In this document: positions 16,780 to 23,710 of the stretch, piece after piece
How positions within the stretch are numbered: position 1 is the stretch's first letter
Layout: each line of letters begins with the position of its first letter
From: Opitutia bacterium UBA6410
GTDB taxonomy: Bacteria; Verrucomicrobiota; Verrucomicrobiia; Opitutales; Intestinicryptomonadaceae
Length of the DNA stretch: 55,426 bases
Direction: 5' to 3'
Assembly: GCA_002437405.1 (NCBI GenBank)
Contig: DJPO01000056.1
Coordinates: 1 to 55,426 of the forward strand
Made by a program: the position numbers and the translations under genes
The notes under the pieces: generated by a model
Databases searched by the model: none
The model's input: the letters and a program-made list of their open reading frames with translations, nothing else
What the model was told of the DNA's origin: nothing

Positions 16780-17346
16780 TTACTTTTGGGTGTTGGCGGT
16801 CGTCGTCGGCTTGCGGAAGGGCATACCGAGGAGCTTGAGCAATTCCCTGCCGGAGTTGTCGTCGGTCGCGGTAGTGACGATTGTGATGTCCATACCGATG
16901 TTTTTGCGGTTGGGATCGACAGTTACTTCGGGGAAAATCGTGTGGTCGGCAATACCGTAGTTGTAGTTGCCCGCGCCGTCGAATTTAGTGGGGATACCGC
17001 GGAAGTCGCGAATCGAGGGGAGAACCACTGCGATGAACTTATAGAGGAAATCCCACATGTTTGCGCCGCGGAGCGTGACCTTTACGCCGTTGGGCTGGCC
17101 TTCGCGCAACTTGAAGTTTGCGATGCTCTTGCTGGCCTTCGTTACGACGGGCTGCTGCCCCGTAATCTTGGCGATTTCCTTTACCACTTCCTGAACCCAT
17201 TCCTTAGGCATTTCGCTGCGGATACCGGAGCTGACTACAATCTTCTCCAGATTGGGCACAACGTGGGGGTTGGTGATTCCGAGCGACTTTTTGAGCTCGG
17301 GAACTACCTTTTCCAGATATATTTTTTTAAGTGCTGGTGTGCTCAT
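16780..17346 (-). CDS. rplE: Large ribosomal subunit protein uL5
   Basis: 5S rRNA- and P-site tRNA-contacting protein of the central protuberance. It has 188 residues with NPHVVPNLEKIVVSSGI, TGQQPVVTKASKSIANFKLREG and GIPTKFDGAGNYNYGI, all characteristic of L5. The C terminus extends a few residues beyond E. coli L5 with a Thr-rich end (PTTTANTQK). Confidence 0.98.
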   Translation of the reverse strand: MSTPALKKIYLEKVVPELKKSLGITNPHVVPNLEKIVVSSGIRSEMPKEWVQEVVKEIAKITGQQPVVTKASKSIANFKLREGQPNGVKVTLRGANMWDFLYKFIAVVLPSIRDFRGIPTKFDGAGNYNYGIADHTIFPEVTVDPNRKNIGMDITIVTTATDDNSGRELLKLLGMPFRKPTTTANTQK

Positions 17347-17370
17347 TGTATTTTATATTTTAGTCTCCGC

Positions 17371-17622
17371 TTACGCCTTGGACTTCTTCGAGTCGTAGCG
17401 CCCGGCCGACATTACGTTGGAAATATGGATAGAAGCTTCGCGTTCGACGATTGCGCCGTCGGGATTCTTCTGGCTCTTGCGTTCGTGGAACTTGCGGATA
17501 TTCACGCCTTCGACGATTACGCGGCCTTCGGACGGACGAACCGCCAAAACCTTGCCGCGCTTGCCCTTGGCAGAACCCGAAATTACTACTACTTCTTCGC
17601 CTTTTTTAACTGACTGTTTCAT
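17371..17622 (-). CDS. rplX: Large ribosomal subunit protein uL24
   Basis: Early 50S assembly initiator, 83 residues, shorter than E. coli L24 (104). The KOW motif (GEEVVVISGSAKGKRGKVLAV) is at the N terminus and VEGVNIRKFHERKSQ follows. I choose the ATG at 17622, not a further upstream TTG, because GGAGGT lies eight bases before it, inside the last codons of rplN; the rplN stop ends only one base before this start. Confidence 0.97.
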   Translation of the reverse strand: MKQSVKKGEEVVVISGSAKGKRGKVLAVRPSEGRVIVEGVNIRKFHERKSQKNPDGAIVEREASIHISNVMSAGRYDSKKSKA

Positions 17623-17623
17623 A

Positions 17624-17986
17624 TTAGAGAACCTCCGGTGCAAGGGAAACGATTTTCATGAACTTGGCGCGGAGCTCGCGGGCGACGGGGCCGAAAATAC
17701 GAGTGCCCTTCGGGTTGCCCGAGCCGTCCAAGATGACGACCGCGTTGGAGTCGAAACGAAGATACGAACCGTCCGCGCGGCGAATCGGAGCCTTTGTTCT
17801 CACGATTACGGCCTTCGCGACAGTGCCCTTCTTGACGGCAGCGTCGGGAGTCGAGGATTTTACCGCGACGACAATGATGTCGCCCACGTGCGCGATTCTC
17901 GTGCGCTGGCCGAGTCTGCGGATCATCGCCACTTCTTTGGCGCCCGTGTTGTCGGCTACGACAAGCTTTGTTTGCATTTGTATCAT
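17624..17986 (-). CDS. rplN: Large ribosomal subunit protein uL14
   Basis: Intersubunit-bridge protein of the 50S subunit. It has 120 residues, starts MIQMQTKLVVADNTGAKEV and includes GDIIVVAVKSSTPDAAVKKG and the RTKAPIRRADGSYLRFDSNA motif. A good AAGGAGA ribosome-binding site precedes the start. Its 3' end carries the ribosome-binding site of rplX, suggesting coupled translation. Confidence 0.98.
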   Translation of the reverse strand: MIQMQTKLVVADNTGAKEVAMIRRLGQRTRIAHVGDIIVVAVKSSTPDAAVKKGTVAKAVIVRTKAPIRRADGSYLRFDSNAVVILDGSGNPKGTRIFGPVARELRAKFMKIVSLAPEVL

Positions 17987-17998
17987 TGTGAAGTCTCC

Positions 17999-18277
17999 TT
18001 ATTCTGCGTTGACTACGGGAGCTTTTTCGACGATGCGGATAACGCGGAATCTCTTGAGCTTGCTCAACGGGCGTGTTTCCATAACTTCGACCTTGTCTCC
18101 GAGAGCACATTCGCCCTTTTCGTCGTGGCAATGGATAACGGTCTTGCGACGGATTTCCTTGCCGTAGAGCGGATGCGGTACCTTGTAGAAATATGTAAGT
18201 TTTATGCTTTTTTCACCCGAGAGCGACGTTACGACGCCCACGAGTGTTTTGCGTGACTGTCTTGTGTTTTCGGACAT
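17999..18277 (-). CDS. rpsQ: Small ribosomal subunit protein uS17
   Basis: Primary 16S rRNA-binding protein with an OB fold. It has 92 residues with SRKTLVGVVTSLSGEKSI and HDEKGECALGDKVEVMETRPLSKLKRFRV, the conserved S17 core. It lies between rpmC and rplN in the standard order. Confidence 0.98.
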   Translation of the reverse strand: MSENTRQSRKTLVGVVTSLSGEKSIKLTYFYKVPHPLYGKEIRRKTVIHCHDEKGECALGDKVEVMETRPLSKLKRFRVIRIVEKAPVVNAE

Positions 18278-18287
18278 CTTTTAGCCT

Positions 18288-18470
18288 TTACTTCTGTGTC
18301 TTGACGGTTTCAAAACGGGCGATGTCGCGGCGCAGCTGTCTGATGCGCGCGGTGTTTTCCACCTGACCCGTGCCTTTGCGGATGTTGAGATTCAACAATT
18401 CGTCGCGCATATCGCGAAGCTTTTTCGCGAGTTCTTCGGCGGAGAGTTCTCTGATTTCCTTAGCTTTCAT
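18288..18470 (-). CDS. rpmC: Large ribosomal subunit protein uL29
   Basis: Exit-tunnel protein of 60 residues with two antiparallel helices (MKAKEIRELSAEELAKKLRD and LNLNIRKGTGQVENTARIRQ). The reading frame stays open upstream into rplP, but the ATG at 18470 is preceded by AAGGAG ten bases away and begins the L29 homology. That start is therefore the real one. Confidence 0.97.
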   Translation of the reverse strand: MKAKEIRELSAEELAKKLRDMRDELLNLNIRKGTGQVENTARIRQLRRDIARFETVKTQK

Positions 18471-18484
18471 TAGTCTAAATCTCC

Positions 18485-18913
18485 TTAGAGGATTTCTACG
18501 CCTTCGCGTACGATGAATTTGCATTTGAAGGGCAACTTGCCGTCCGCCAATCTCATGGCTTCGCGAGCCATCGAAGCGGGAACGCCGGAAGCTTCGAACA
18601 GAATCGAACCGGGCTTGATGATTGCGCACCAGAATTCGACGCCGCCCTTACCTTTACCCATACGGGTTTCAGCGGGCTTCTTGGTGACGCTCTTCTGGGG
18701 GAATACGCGCATCCAAACCTTGCCACGACGCTTGAAGTGTCTGTTGATGGCAACACGGGCTGCTTCGAGCTGAGCCGAAGAGCATTTGCCGCGTTCGATT
18801 GCCTGAATTGCAAAGTCGCCGAAAGCGATTGTGTCGCCGCCTTTTGCCATTCCGCGGTTGCGACCCTTGTGAACCTTGCGGTACTTAGTTTTTGCTGGAA
18901 GAATATTAGCCAT
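18485..18913 (-). CDS. rplP: Large ribosomal subunit protein uL16
   Basis: 50S protein that helps position A-site tRNA. It has 142 residues with LPAKTKYRKVHKGRNRGMAK, RRGKVWMRVFPQKSVTKKPAETRMGKGKG and the C-terminal AMRLADGKLPFKCKFI. The stop is 14 bases before the rpmC start and overlaps the region of the rpmC ribosome-binding site. Confidence 0.98.
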   Translation of the reverse strand: MANILPAKTKYRKVHKGRNRGMAKGGDTIAFGDFAIQAIERGKCSSAQLEAARVAINRHFKRRGKVWMRVFPQKSVTKKPAETRMGKGKGGVEFWCAIIKPGSILFEASGVPASMAREAMRLADGKLPFKCKFIVREGVEIL

Positions 18914-18931
18914 TGTCTGATTCCGCTAAGA

Positions 18932-19564
18932 TTAGATGTTGTCCTCCGATTTGAGGCAGAGCCAGCATTTTACGCCGATTTTGCCGTAAACCGTGTTGGC
19001 TTCGGTGAAGCCGTAGTCGATGTTTTCGCGGAGGGTGTGAAGAGGGATACGACCCTTTCTCTGCCATTCGGTGCGTGCGATTTCCGCGCCGCCCAAACGT
19101 CCGGAAACTTGGAGCTTGATACCGTCGGCGCCCGCAGCCATGCAGGTCGAGATAGCCTTCTTGATTGCGCGGCGGAACGAAATGCGGCGTTCGAGTTGCA
19201 ACGCAACGCTTTCGGCTACCAAGTACGCAACCAAATCGGGCTTCTTGACTTCCTGAATGTCGACGAGAACGTCTTTGCCGAGGAATTTAGCCAAGTCGGC
19301 CTTGAGGGCTTCGAGAGCCGCGCCTTTCTGACCGATTACGACGCCGGGACGCGCCGTGTAGATTTTTACGCGAATACGCTGGCCTGCGCGTTCGATGAAG
19401 ATGCGCGGGACGCTTGCGGTTTTAAGCTTCTTGCCGAGGAATTCGCGGATACGATAGTCTTCGTTGACGGCATTTGCGTAGTCGCCCTTGCCCGCGAACC
19501 AGCGCGATTCCCAATCGCGGCGAACTGCGAGACGAAAACCTTTAGGATTTACTTTCTGACCCAT
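18932..19564 (-). CDS. rpsC: Small ribosomal subunit protein uS3
   Basis: mRNA entry-channel protein of the 30S head. It has 210 residues, a little shorter at the C terminus than E. coli S3 (233). The type II KH domain is visible around residues 40-110 with RPGVVIGQKGAALEALKADL. The C-terminal domain contains FRRAIKKAISTCMAAGADGIKLQVSGRLGGAEIARTEW as consecutive conserved motifs. It lies between rplV and rplP. Confidence 0.98.
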   Translation of the reverse strand: MGQKVNPKGFRLAVRRDWESRWFAGKGDYANAVNEDYRIREFLGKKLKTASVPRIFIERAGQRIRVKIYTARPGVVIGQKGAALEALKADLAKFLGKDVLVDIQEVKKPDLVAYLVAESVALQLERRISFRRAIKKAISTCMAAGADGIKLQVSGRLGGAEIARTEWQRKGRIPLHTLRENIDYGFTEANTVYGKIGVKCWLCLKSEDNI

Positions 19565-19582
19565 ATTTTTGCCTGTTTTTGA

Positions 19583-19918
19583 TTATTTTTCGTCGCTGAG
19601 AATTACCAAGATGTGGCTGGTTCTCTTCCGAATCGGGTGCGCGGAACCGCGCGCTACGGGACGGAAACGCTTGAACGCCACGCCTTGATTGACTATCGCG
19701 CTCTTGATTTTAAGATTGGCAGCCGAAAGACCGTTGTTGTTTTCGGCGTTGGCAATGGCGCTCGCGAGGGTCTTTGCGACCAAACGCGCGCTCTTGCGGG
19801 GTACGAGCTTCAGGATTTCCAACGCTTCGGCAGCATTGAGACCCTGAATTTCCCGCGCTATTTCGCGCACTTTTTTATCGGACATGCGCGCAAACTTTGT
19901 TAAAGACTTAACTTCCAT
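19583..19918 (-). CDS. rplV: Large ribosomal subunit protein uL22
   Basis: Protein lining the nascent-peptide tunnel through its extended hairpin. It has 111 residues with FARMSDKKVREIAREIQGLN, LVAKTLASAIANAENNNGLS and the hairpin RPVARGSAHPIRKRTSHILV. In most bacteria it directly follows rpsS; here a foreign-looking gene of 115 codons separates them. An AGGA sequence precedes the ATG. Confidence 0.98.
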   Translation of the reverse strand: MEVKSLTKFARMSDKKVREIAREIQGLNAAEALEILKLVPRKSARLVAKTLASAIANAENNNGLSAANLKIKSAIVNQGVAFKRFRPVARGSAHPIRKRTSHILVILSDEK

Positions 19919-19927
19919 AATTTTTTC

Positions 19928-20275
19928 CTATTGTGAATCGGGTTGTCTTTTAATGTAAACTTTGTCTCCGGACAAAACCGCCTCCGTCGAAAGCACTTTG
20001 GCTACCGAGGTTTCCCCCGCCGCCTCGACCACCATCGCGTCTGCGATGAAAGTCTCGCCCCTGTATATCTTGCAAACCGCCCCTATCGGGAGTCTGCCTG
20101 AACGGGCTGTGTCAATCTTTATGAGAACGGTGTCCCTTTCGGTTTTTATCTCTCTTACGGTCGCCGCGATGTTCGCGAAACCTCCGAAAGCCCAATCGGG
20201 ACTGGCGGCCGAGGCTGTAAGATATGCGGCTGTCAAAACCGCGAGAATCGCCAAACCTCTGCCGAAGATTTCCAT
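19928..20275 (-). CDS. Secreted or membrane-anchored protein of unknown function inside the S10 cluster
   Basis: A 115-residue protein encoded between rpsS and rplV, a position normally without a gene. Residues 1-24 form a signal peptide or membrane anchor (hydrophobic stretch LAILAVLTAAYLTASA). The remainder looks like a small all-beta domain with GAVCKIYRGETFIADAMVVE and LSGDKVYIKR. This resembles the short beta-barrel domains (G-x-x-G-D-x-x-x-x-x pattern) found at the C termini of some envelope and flagellar accessory proteins; the likeness is by eye. The ATG follows the rpsS stop by one base, favouring translational coupling, and its own Shine-Dalgarno is weak. rplV starts nine bases after its end. 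It is clearly not a ribosomal protein. Function unknown. Confidence 0.75.
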   Translation of the reverse strand: MEIFGRGLAILAVLTAAYLTASAASPDWAFGGFANIAATVREIKTERDTVLIKIDTARSGRLPIGAVCKIYRGETFIADAMVVEAAGETSVAKVLSTEAVLSGDKVYIKRQPDSQ

Positions 20276-20276
20276 A

Positions 20277-20555
20277 TTACATAGCAGCCTTCTTTGTATG
20301 CGGTTGGTGTCCTTTGAACAGGCGCGTGGGCGAGAATTCGCCGAGCTTGTGGCCTACCATGTTTTCTGTAACATAGACGGCGACAAACTTTCTGCCATTG
20401 TGGACGTTAAAGTTCAAGCCGATGAAGTCCGGAGTGATTACCGAACGTCTCGACCAAGTCTGAATCGGCTTGCGGGAGTTCGTCTTCTGGGCTTCGTCGA
20501 TTTTATCTTGGAGACTCGGGTCTACAAACGGACCTTTTTTAATTGAACGTGACAT
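20277..20555 (-). CDS. rpsS: Small ribosomal subunit protein uS19
   Basis: 30S head protein that contacts S13 and bridges to the 50S. It has 92 residues, starts MSRSIKKGPFVDPSL and has TWSRRSVITPDFIGLNFNVHNG and KFVAVYVTENMVGHKLGEFSPTR. AAGGAG precedes the ATG. Its stop codon is one base from the start of the unusual 115-codon gene. Confidence 0.98.
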   Translation of the reverse strand: MSRSIKKGPFVDPSLQDKIDEAQKTNSRKPIQTWSRRSVITPDFIGLNFNVHNGRKFVAVYVTENMVGHKLGEFSPTRLFKGHQPHTKKAAM

Positions 20556-20573
20556 TTGTTATTCTCCTTAGAT

Positions 20574-21419
20574 TTATTTCTTGAATTTTTTGCCGTTGCG
20601 ACGAACAAGAATCATCGAGTTCGACGGTTTGCTCTTGATGCGCGTCGGGTAGCCCTTCGAAAGCTGACCCCAAGGCGATACCGGGTGGCCGCCGCCGGAG
20701 GTGCGACCTTCACCACCGCCCATCGGGTGGTCGACAGGGTTCATTACAACGCCTCTTACTCTCGGGCGCTTGCCCATCCAACGATTGCGACCAGCCTTAC
20801 CGAGGCTCTGGTTGCGGTGTTCGGGGTTGCTGACAACGCCGATTACCGCTCTGCAATTCGAGTTGATGATGCGGGTTTCGCCGCTGGGCATTTTAACCGT
20901 TGCGTATTCGCCTTCGATGCCGACCAACTGTGCGCCGACACCCGCGCCGCGGGCGATTTGCGCGCCCTTGCCGGGCTGCATTTCGACGGAGTGGATTCTC
21001 ATCGCCGGAGGAATGAATTTGAGCGGCAGGCAAAGTCCTACAGGGAATTCGCCCTGCTTCTTGTCGGTCGTCAAAACCGTGTCGCCCTTCTTGAGTCCGT
21101 CGGGAGCGATGATATAACGCTTTTCTCCGTTTTCGTACTGGACGAGCGCGAGATATGCCGTGCGGTTCGGGTCGTATTCAATCGCCATAACAGTCGCGGG
21201 GACATTTACGATGTCACGCTTGAAGTCGATTATACGATAGAGCTTCTTGTGACCGCCGCCGCGACGACGCGAAGTAACGCGGCCGTAGCAGTTGCGACCC
21301 TTCGCGCGGTGCTTGCTCTCGGTGAGAGCGCGTTCGGGACGCTTGTTGTCGACTTCGTTGCGGCTGAGTTCGAGGAATCTCTGCGCGGGAGTCAAAGGTC
21401 TTCTTTTAATAATAGCCAT
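20574..21419 (-). CDS. rplB: Large ribosomal subunit protein uL2
   Basis: Peptidyl-transferase-centre scaffold and subunit-association protein. It has 281 residues with GRNCYGRVTSRRRGGGHKK near the N terminus and the highly conserved GVVMNPVDHPMGGGEGRTSGGGHPVSPWG near residues 220-250, including the functional histidine region. The length is normal. It lies between rplW and rpsS. Confidence 0.99.
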   Translation of the reverse strand: MAIIKRRPLTPAQRFLELSRNEVDNKRPERALTESKHRAKGRNCYGRVTSRRRGGGHKKLYRIIDFKRDIVNVPATVMAIEYDPNRTAYLALVQYENGEKRYIIAPDGLKKGDTVLTTDKKQGEFPVGLCLPLKFIPPAMRIHSVEMQPGKGAQIARGAGVGAQLVGIEGEYATVKMPSGETRIINSNCRAVIGVVSNPEHRNQSLGKAGRNRWMGKRPRVRGVVMNPVDHPMGGGEGRTSGGGHPVSPWGQLSKGYPTRIKSKPSNSMILVRRNGKKFKK

Positions 21420-21437
21420 TTTAGCGAATCTCCTTGC

Positions 21438-21725
21438 TTATGCAATCTGAATGGCGTCGCCCTTCTTGAGGGTTACAACTGCCTTCTTCATTTTGCCCTT
21501 GACGCCGGGGTTGTTTCTGCTCATGCGCGAAACCTTGACTTTGCCCTTGACGTTCATTGTGTTTACGCTTTCGACCGTGACGTTGAATGTCTTTTCAACA
21601 GCCTTGCCGATTGCAACGGCGTTTGCGGATTCGGATACCACGAAGGTATATTTGTTGCCGACCTGAAGGTTGGCAGCCTTTTCCGTCACGCGGAATCCCT
21701 TGAGAATGTTTTCGGAGTGAATCAT
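21438..21725 (-). CDS. rplW: Large ribosomal subunit protein uL23
   Basis: Exit-tunnel protein that docks trigger factor and SRP. It has 95 residues with GFRVTEKAANLQVGNKYTFVV and AVGKAVEKTFNVTVESVNTMN-type segments. The extended loop is basic (KGKVKVSRMSRNNPGVKGKMKK). AAGGAGG precedes the ATG, just inside the end of rplD. Confidence 0.97.
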   Translation of the reverse strand: MIHSENILKGFRVTEKAANLQVGNKYTFVVSESANAVAIGKAVEKTFNVTVESVNTMNVKGKVKVSRMSRNNPGVKGKMKKAVVTLKKGDAIQIA

Positions 21726-21727
21726 TT

Positions 21728-22360
21728 TTAAGCCTCCTTATTTGCGCGGGCGAGAACCGTGTCAAGCCCCTTGCGGGATACGATGATATTGTCGAACTGT
21801 ACGAGTTCCATCGCGCTGAGCGAGGCTGTTTCGCAGAAGTTGACTCTGGCGATGTTGCGGGTTGCAAGAACGAACTTGTCCGCAAAAACGTCGTCGATGA
21901 GAAGGATTTTGCCCTTGGGCTGGATCTTCGCGAGAATCGCGTTGACAGCCTTGGTCTTGAGCTCGGGGGCATCGAATTCTTCGATTACCGTGAGGCCGTT
22001 TTCGACGCACTTGTCGAAGAGGGCTCTGCGGAAAGCCAGGAGCTTTACCTTGCGGTTGATTTTCTTCGACCAGTCGCGGGGCTTGGGGCCGAATACGACC
22101 GCGCCGCCTCTGTGAATGGGGCTCTTCATCGTACCATGACGCGAACGACCGCCGCCCTTCTGCTTGAAAGGCTTGCGGCAAGTGCCGCTTACGCTGCCGT
22201 AGTCGAGCGTCGAGGCGTTGCCCTGACGGGCGTTTGCCTGATAGGCTACGAGTGTTTCTTTAAGAGCGAATACGCCCTTGTCGCCTTCAAACTGCGGGAT
22301 ATTTTCGAATTCCTGCTCCGTGAAGTTCGAACCGTCTTTTGTATAAACTTTAAGTTTCAT
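21728..22360 (-). CDS. rplD: Large ribosomal subunit protein uL4
   Basis: 50S assembly and tunnel protein; in E. coli it also represses the S10 operon by acting on its leader. It has 210 residues with QANARQGNASTLDYGSVSGTCRKPFKQKGGGRSRHGTMKSP as successive motifs of the tunnel-reaching loop, then a Rossmann-like C-terminal part. A structured leader ahead of rplC (23.0-23.1 kb) is a possible site for feedback. Confidence 0.98.
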   Translation of the reverse strand: MKLKVYTKDGSNFTEQEFENIPQFEGDKGVFALKETLVAYQANARQGNASTLDYGSVSGTCRKPFKQKGGGRSRHGTMKSPIHRGGAVVFGPKPRDWSKKINRKVKLLAFRRALFDKCVENGLTVIEEFDAPELKTKAVNAILAKIQPKGKILLIDDVFADKFVLATRNIARVNFCETASLSAMELVQFDNIIVSRKGLDTVLARANKEA

Positions 22361-22372
22361 CTGTGCGGCTCC

Positions 22373-23011
22373 TTATGCTTTCTTGGCTTTTTTGGCGGGA
22401 CGGACGATAACGATGTCGCCCTTTGCGCCCGGAATGCTACCCTTAATCAGAAGGATATTCTTGTCTTCGAGAACCTTGACAATCGGGTGGTTCTGCGTCG
22501 TGCAGCGAACCTGCCCCATGTGTCCGGGCATCTTACGACCCTTGTAGACGTGGCCGGGGGTTTGGCGGCAACCGACGGAACCGGGGCGGCGGTGCATCAT
22601 GTGACCGTGCGTTTCGGGCTGACCGTCGAAGTTGTAGCGCTTCATAACGCCTTGGAAGCCGCGACCCTTTGTCGTGCCGATGATGTCTACCATCTGGCCT
22701 TCGGAGAACTTGGCAACCGTGATTACGTCGCCGAGCTTGAATTCGGAAGCGTTTTCAACGCGGAATTCGGCGAGCTTGCGGAGGGCGTCCGTGCCTGCTT
22801 TTTTGAAGTGCCCGAGCGCGGGCTTGGTCATGCGCTGCTGTTTTTGCGCACCGAAGCCGATTTGTACGGCTTCATAACCGTCGCTCTGAGCTGTTTTGAT
22901 TTGGGTCACCGGACAGGGGCCTGCCTCGATTACGGTGACAGGGACGAGCGTGTTGGCGTCGTCGTACACCTGGGTCATACCCAGTTTCTTACCTATTATG
23001 ATTTGGCTCAT
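22373..23011 (-). CDS. rplC: Large ribosomal subunit protein uL3
   Basis: Early 50S assembly protein reaching toward the peptidyl-transferase centre. It has 212 residues, starts MSQIIIGKKLGMTQVYDD and has GTTKGRGFQGVMKRYNFDGQPETHGHMMHRRPGSVGCRQTPG, the conserved finger, in consecutive segments. No Shine-Dalgarno sequence is seen before the ATG; instead a leader with several stems ends about 11 bases upstream. It is the first gene after a 368-bp gap and so probably heads its own transcript. Confidence 0.98.
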   Translation of the reverse strand: MSQIIIGKKLGMTQVYDDANTLVPVTVIEAGPCPVTQIKTAQSDGYEAVQIGFGAQKQQRMTKPALGHFKKAGTDALRKLAEFRVENASEFKLGDVITVAKFSEGQMVDIIGTTKGRGFQGVMKRYNFDGQPETHGHMMHRRPGSVGCRQTPGHVYKGRKMPGHMGQVRCTTQNHPIVKVLEDKNILLIKGSIPGAKGDIVIVRPAKKAKKA

Positions 23012-23022
23012 TTTGCTAAGCG

Positions 23023-23099
23023 GCAGGCGGAATCAATTCCATTGGAGGCTGCTGTTCGCTGTTGAGAGAACTTCAGACAACAGAGCGACTCTTACCTGC
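23023..23099 (-). promoter_or_regulatory. Multi-stem 5' leader of rplC
   Basis: In the RNA an outer stem pairs GCAGG (23099-23095) with CCUGC (23027-23023). Inside are a stem-loop of eight pairs with a two-base bulge (23087-23078 with 23064-23057) and a small GGAA-UUGA-UUCC hairpin (23040-23029). The closing arm lies about 11 bases before the rplC AUG, where no Shine-Dalgarno exists. This is the layout of a ribosomal-protein autoregulatory leader, but the ligand (L4, L3 or other) is inference. Confidence 0.45.
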
Positions 23100-23141
23100 T
23101 TTAGTTGTTTTTGTTGATTAAAAAATTTGTAAAGATTTGCG

Positions 23142-23169
23142 ATAGTGCCCTATCAAAGCAAAGTGTCAA
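23142..23169 (-). promoter_or_regulatory. Predicted promoter of the S10 cluster
   Basis: On the minus strand a perfect TTGACA (23169-23164) is followed after 16 bases by CACTAT (23147-23142). A run of A and T upstream could act as an UP element. Transcription would start near 23135 and give a leader of about 120 bases. Confidence 0.5.
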
Positions 23170-23347
23170 TATAAATTTTTGATATTTTTGAAAAAAAAGA
23201 CAAATTTCGCGCAAACTTTTTGGTTCTCTCCGTTTCACCGCCTTTTCCGCGGCCGAAGATGCTTCAAAAAATTTGCGCTGTTAAATTTGTATTTATGTTG
23301 TGCGGCGGCGTTTTTGCGCCCCCGCGCGAACCGTCTTTCGGCTCTTC

Positions 23348-23365
23348 GGGCTTTTTTCAAAGCCC
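23348..23365 (-). terminator. Hairpin after rpsJ
   Basis: GGGCTTT-GAAA-AAAGCCC, a seven-pair stem with a GNRA-type tetraloop, lies 14 bases after the rpsJ stop. A second stem (GAGCCG/CGGTTC with G-U) follows at once. Neither has a U-run, so this may stabilise the 3' end or work with another factor instead of being an intrinsic terminator. Confidence 0.4.
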
Positions 23366-23379
23366 CTTCCCATTCGGGA

Positions 23380-23688
23380 TTAGACGTTGATTGTGATGTC
23401 TACGCCCGAGGGGAGATTGAGCTTCTTGAGCTCGTCGACTGTGTTGACCGTGGGGTCTACGATGTCGATGAGGCGTTTGTGTGTGCGAAGCTCGAACTGT
23501 TCCATACTCTTCTTGTCGACGTGTACGGAGCGGTTTACCGAATACTTTTCGATTTTCGTCGGAAGCGGAACGGGACCCGAAACGCGTGCGCCCGTGCGCT
23601 TGGCGGTTTCGACGATATCGTTCGCACTTTGGTCTATTGTGCGGAAATCGTAGCCCTTGAGCTTGATTCTAATTCTCTGAGTAGCCAT
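23380..23688 (-). CDS. rpsJ: Small ribosomal subunit protein uS10
   Basis: 30S head protein that also forms an antitermination complex with NusB. It has 102 residues, starts MATQRIRIKLKGYDFRTIDQ and has RVSGPVPLPTKIEKYSVNRSVHVDKKS and the FELRTHKRLIDI loop. It follows fusA by 22 bases and is separated from rplC by a long gap. Here it therefore belongs to the str-type transcript and not to the S10 one. Confidence 0.98.
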   Translation of the reverse strand: MATQRIRIKLKGYDFRTIDQSANDIVETAKRTGARVSGPVPLPTKIEKYSVNRSVHVDKKSMEQFELRTHKRLIDIVDPTVNTVDELKKLNLPSGVDITINV

Positions 23689-23710
23689 TTTTGCTTACTT
23701 TCTTTAAATA

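Larger units (their letters stand above)
23012..23379 (-). other. Gene-free gap rpsJ-rplC: promoter, leader and hairpins
   Basis: 368 bases without a gene. From the rpsJ side the minus strand shows two adjacent hairpins (23348-23365 and one right after it), an A/T-rich stretch, a consensus TTGACA promoter and a structured leader before rplC. Nothing coding is convincing. The gap marks the boundary between the str-type transcript (rpsL-rpsG-fusA-rpsJ) and the S10 cluster proper. Confidence 0.7.

Noticed and set aside
19962..20546. Plus-strand open frame across the rpsS/115-codon gene region
   Set aside because: It is antisense to rpsS, which is certain, and has no features. It does show that an open frame alone is weak evidence, so the minus-strand call rests on its signal peptide, spacing and coupling.
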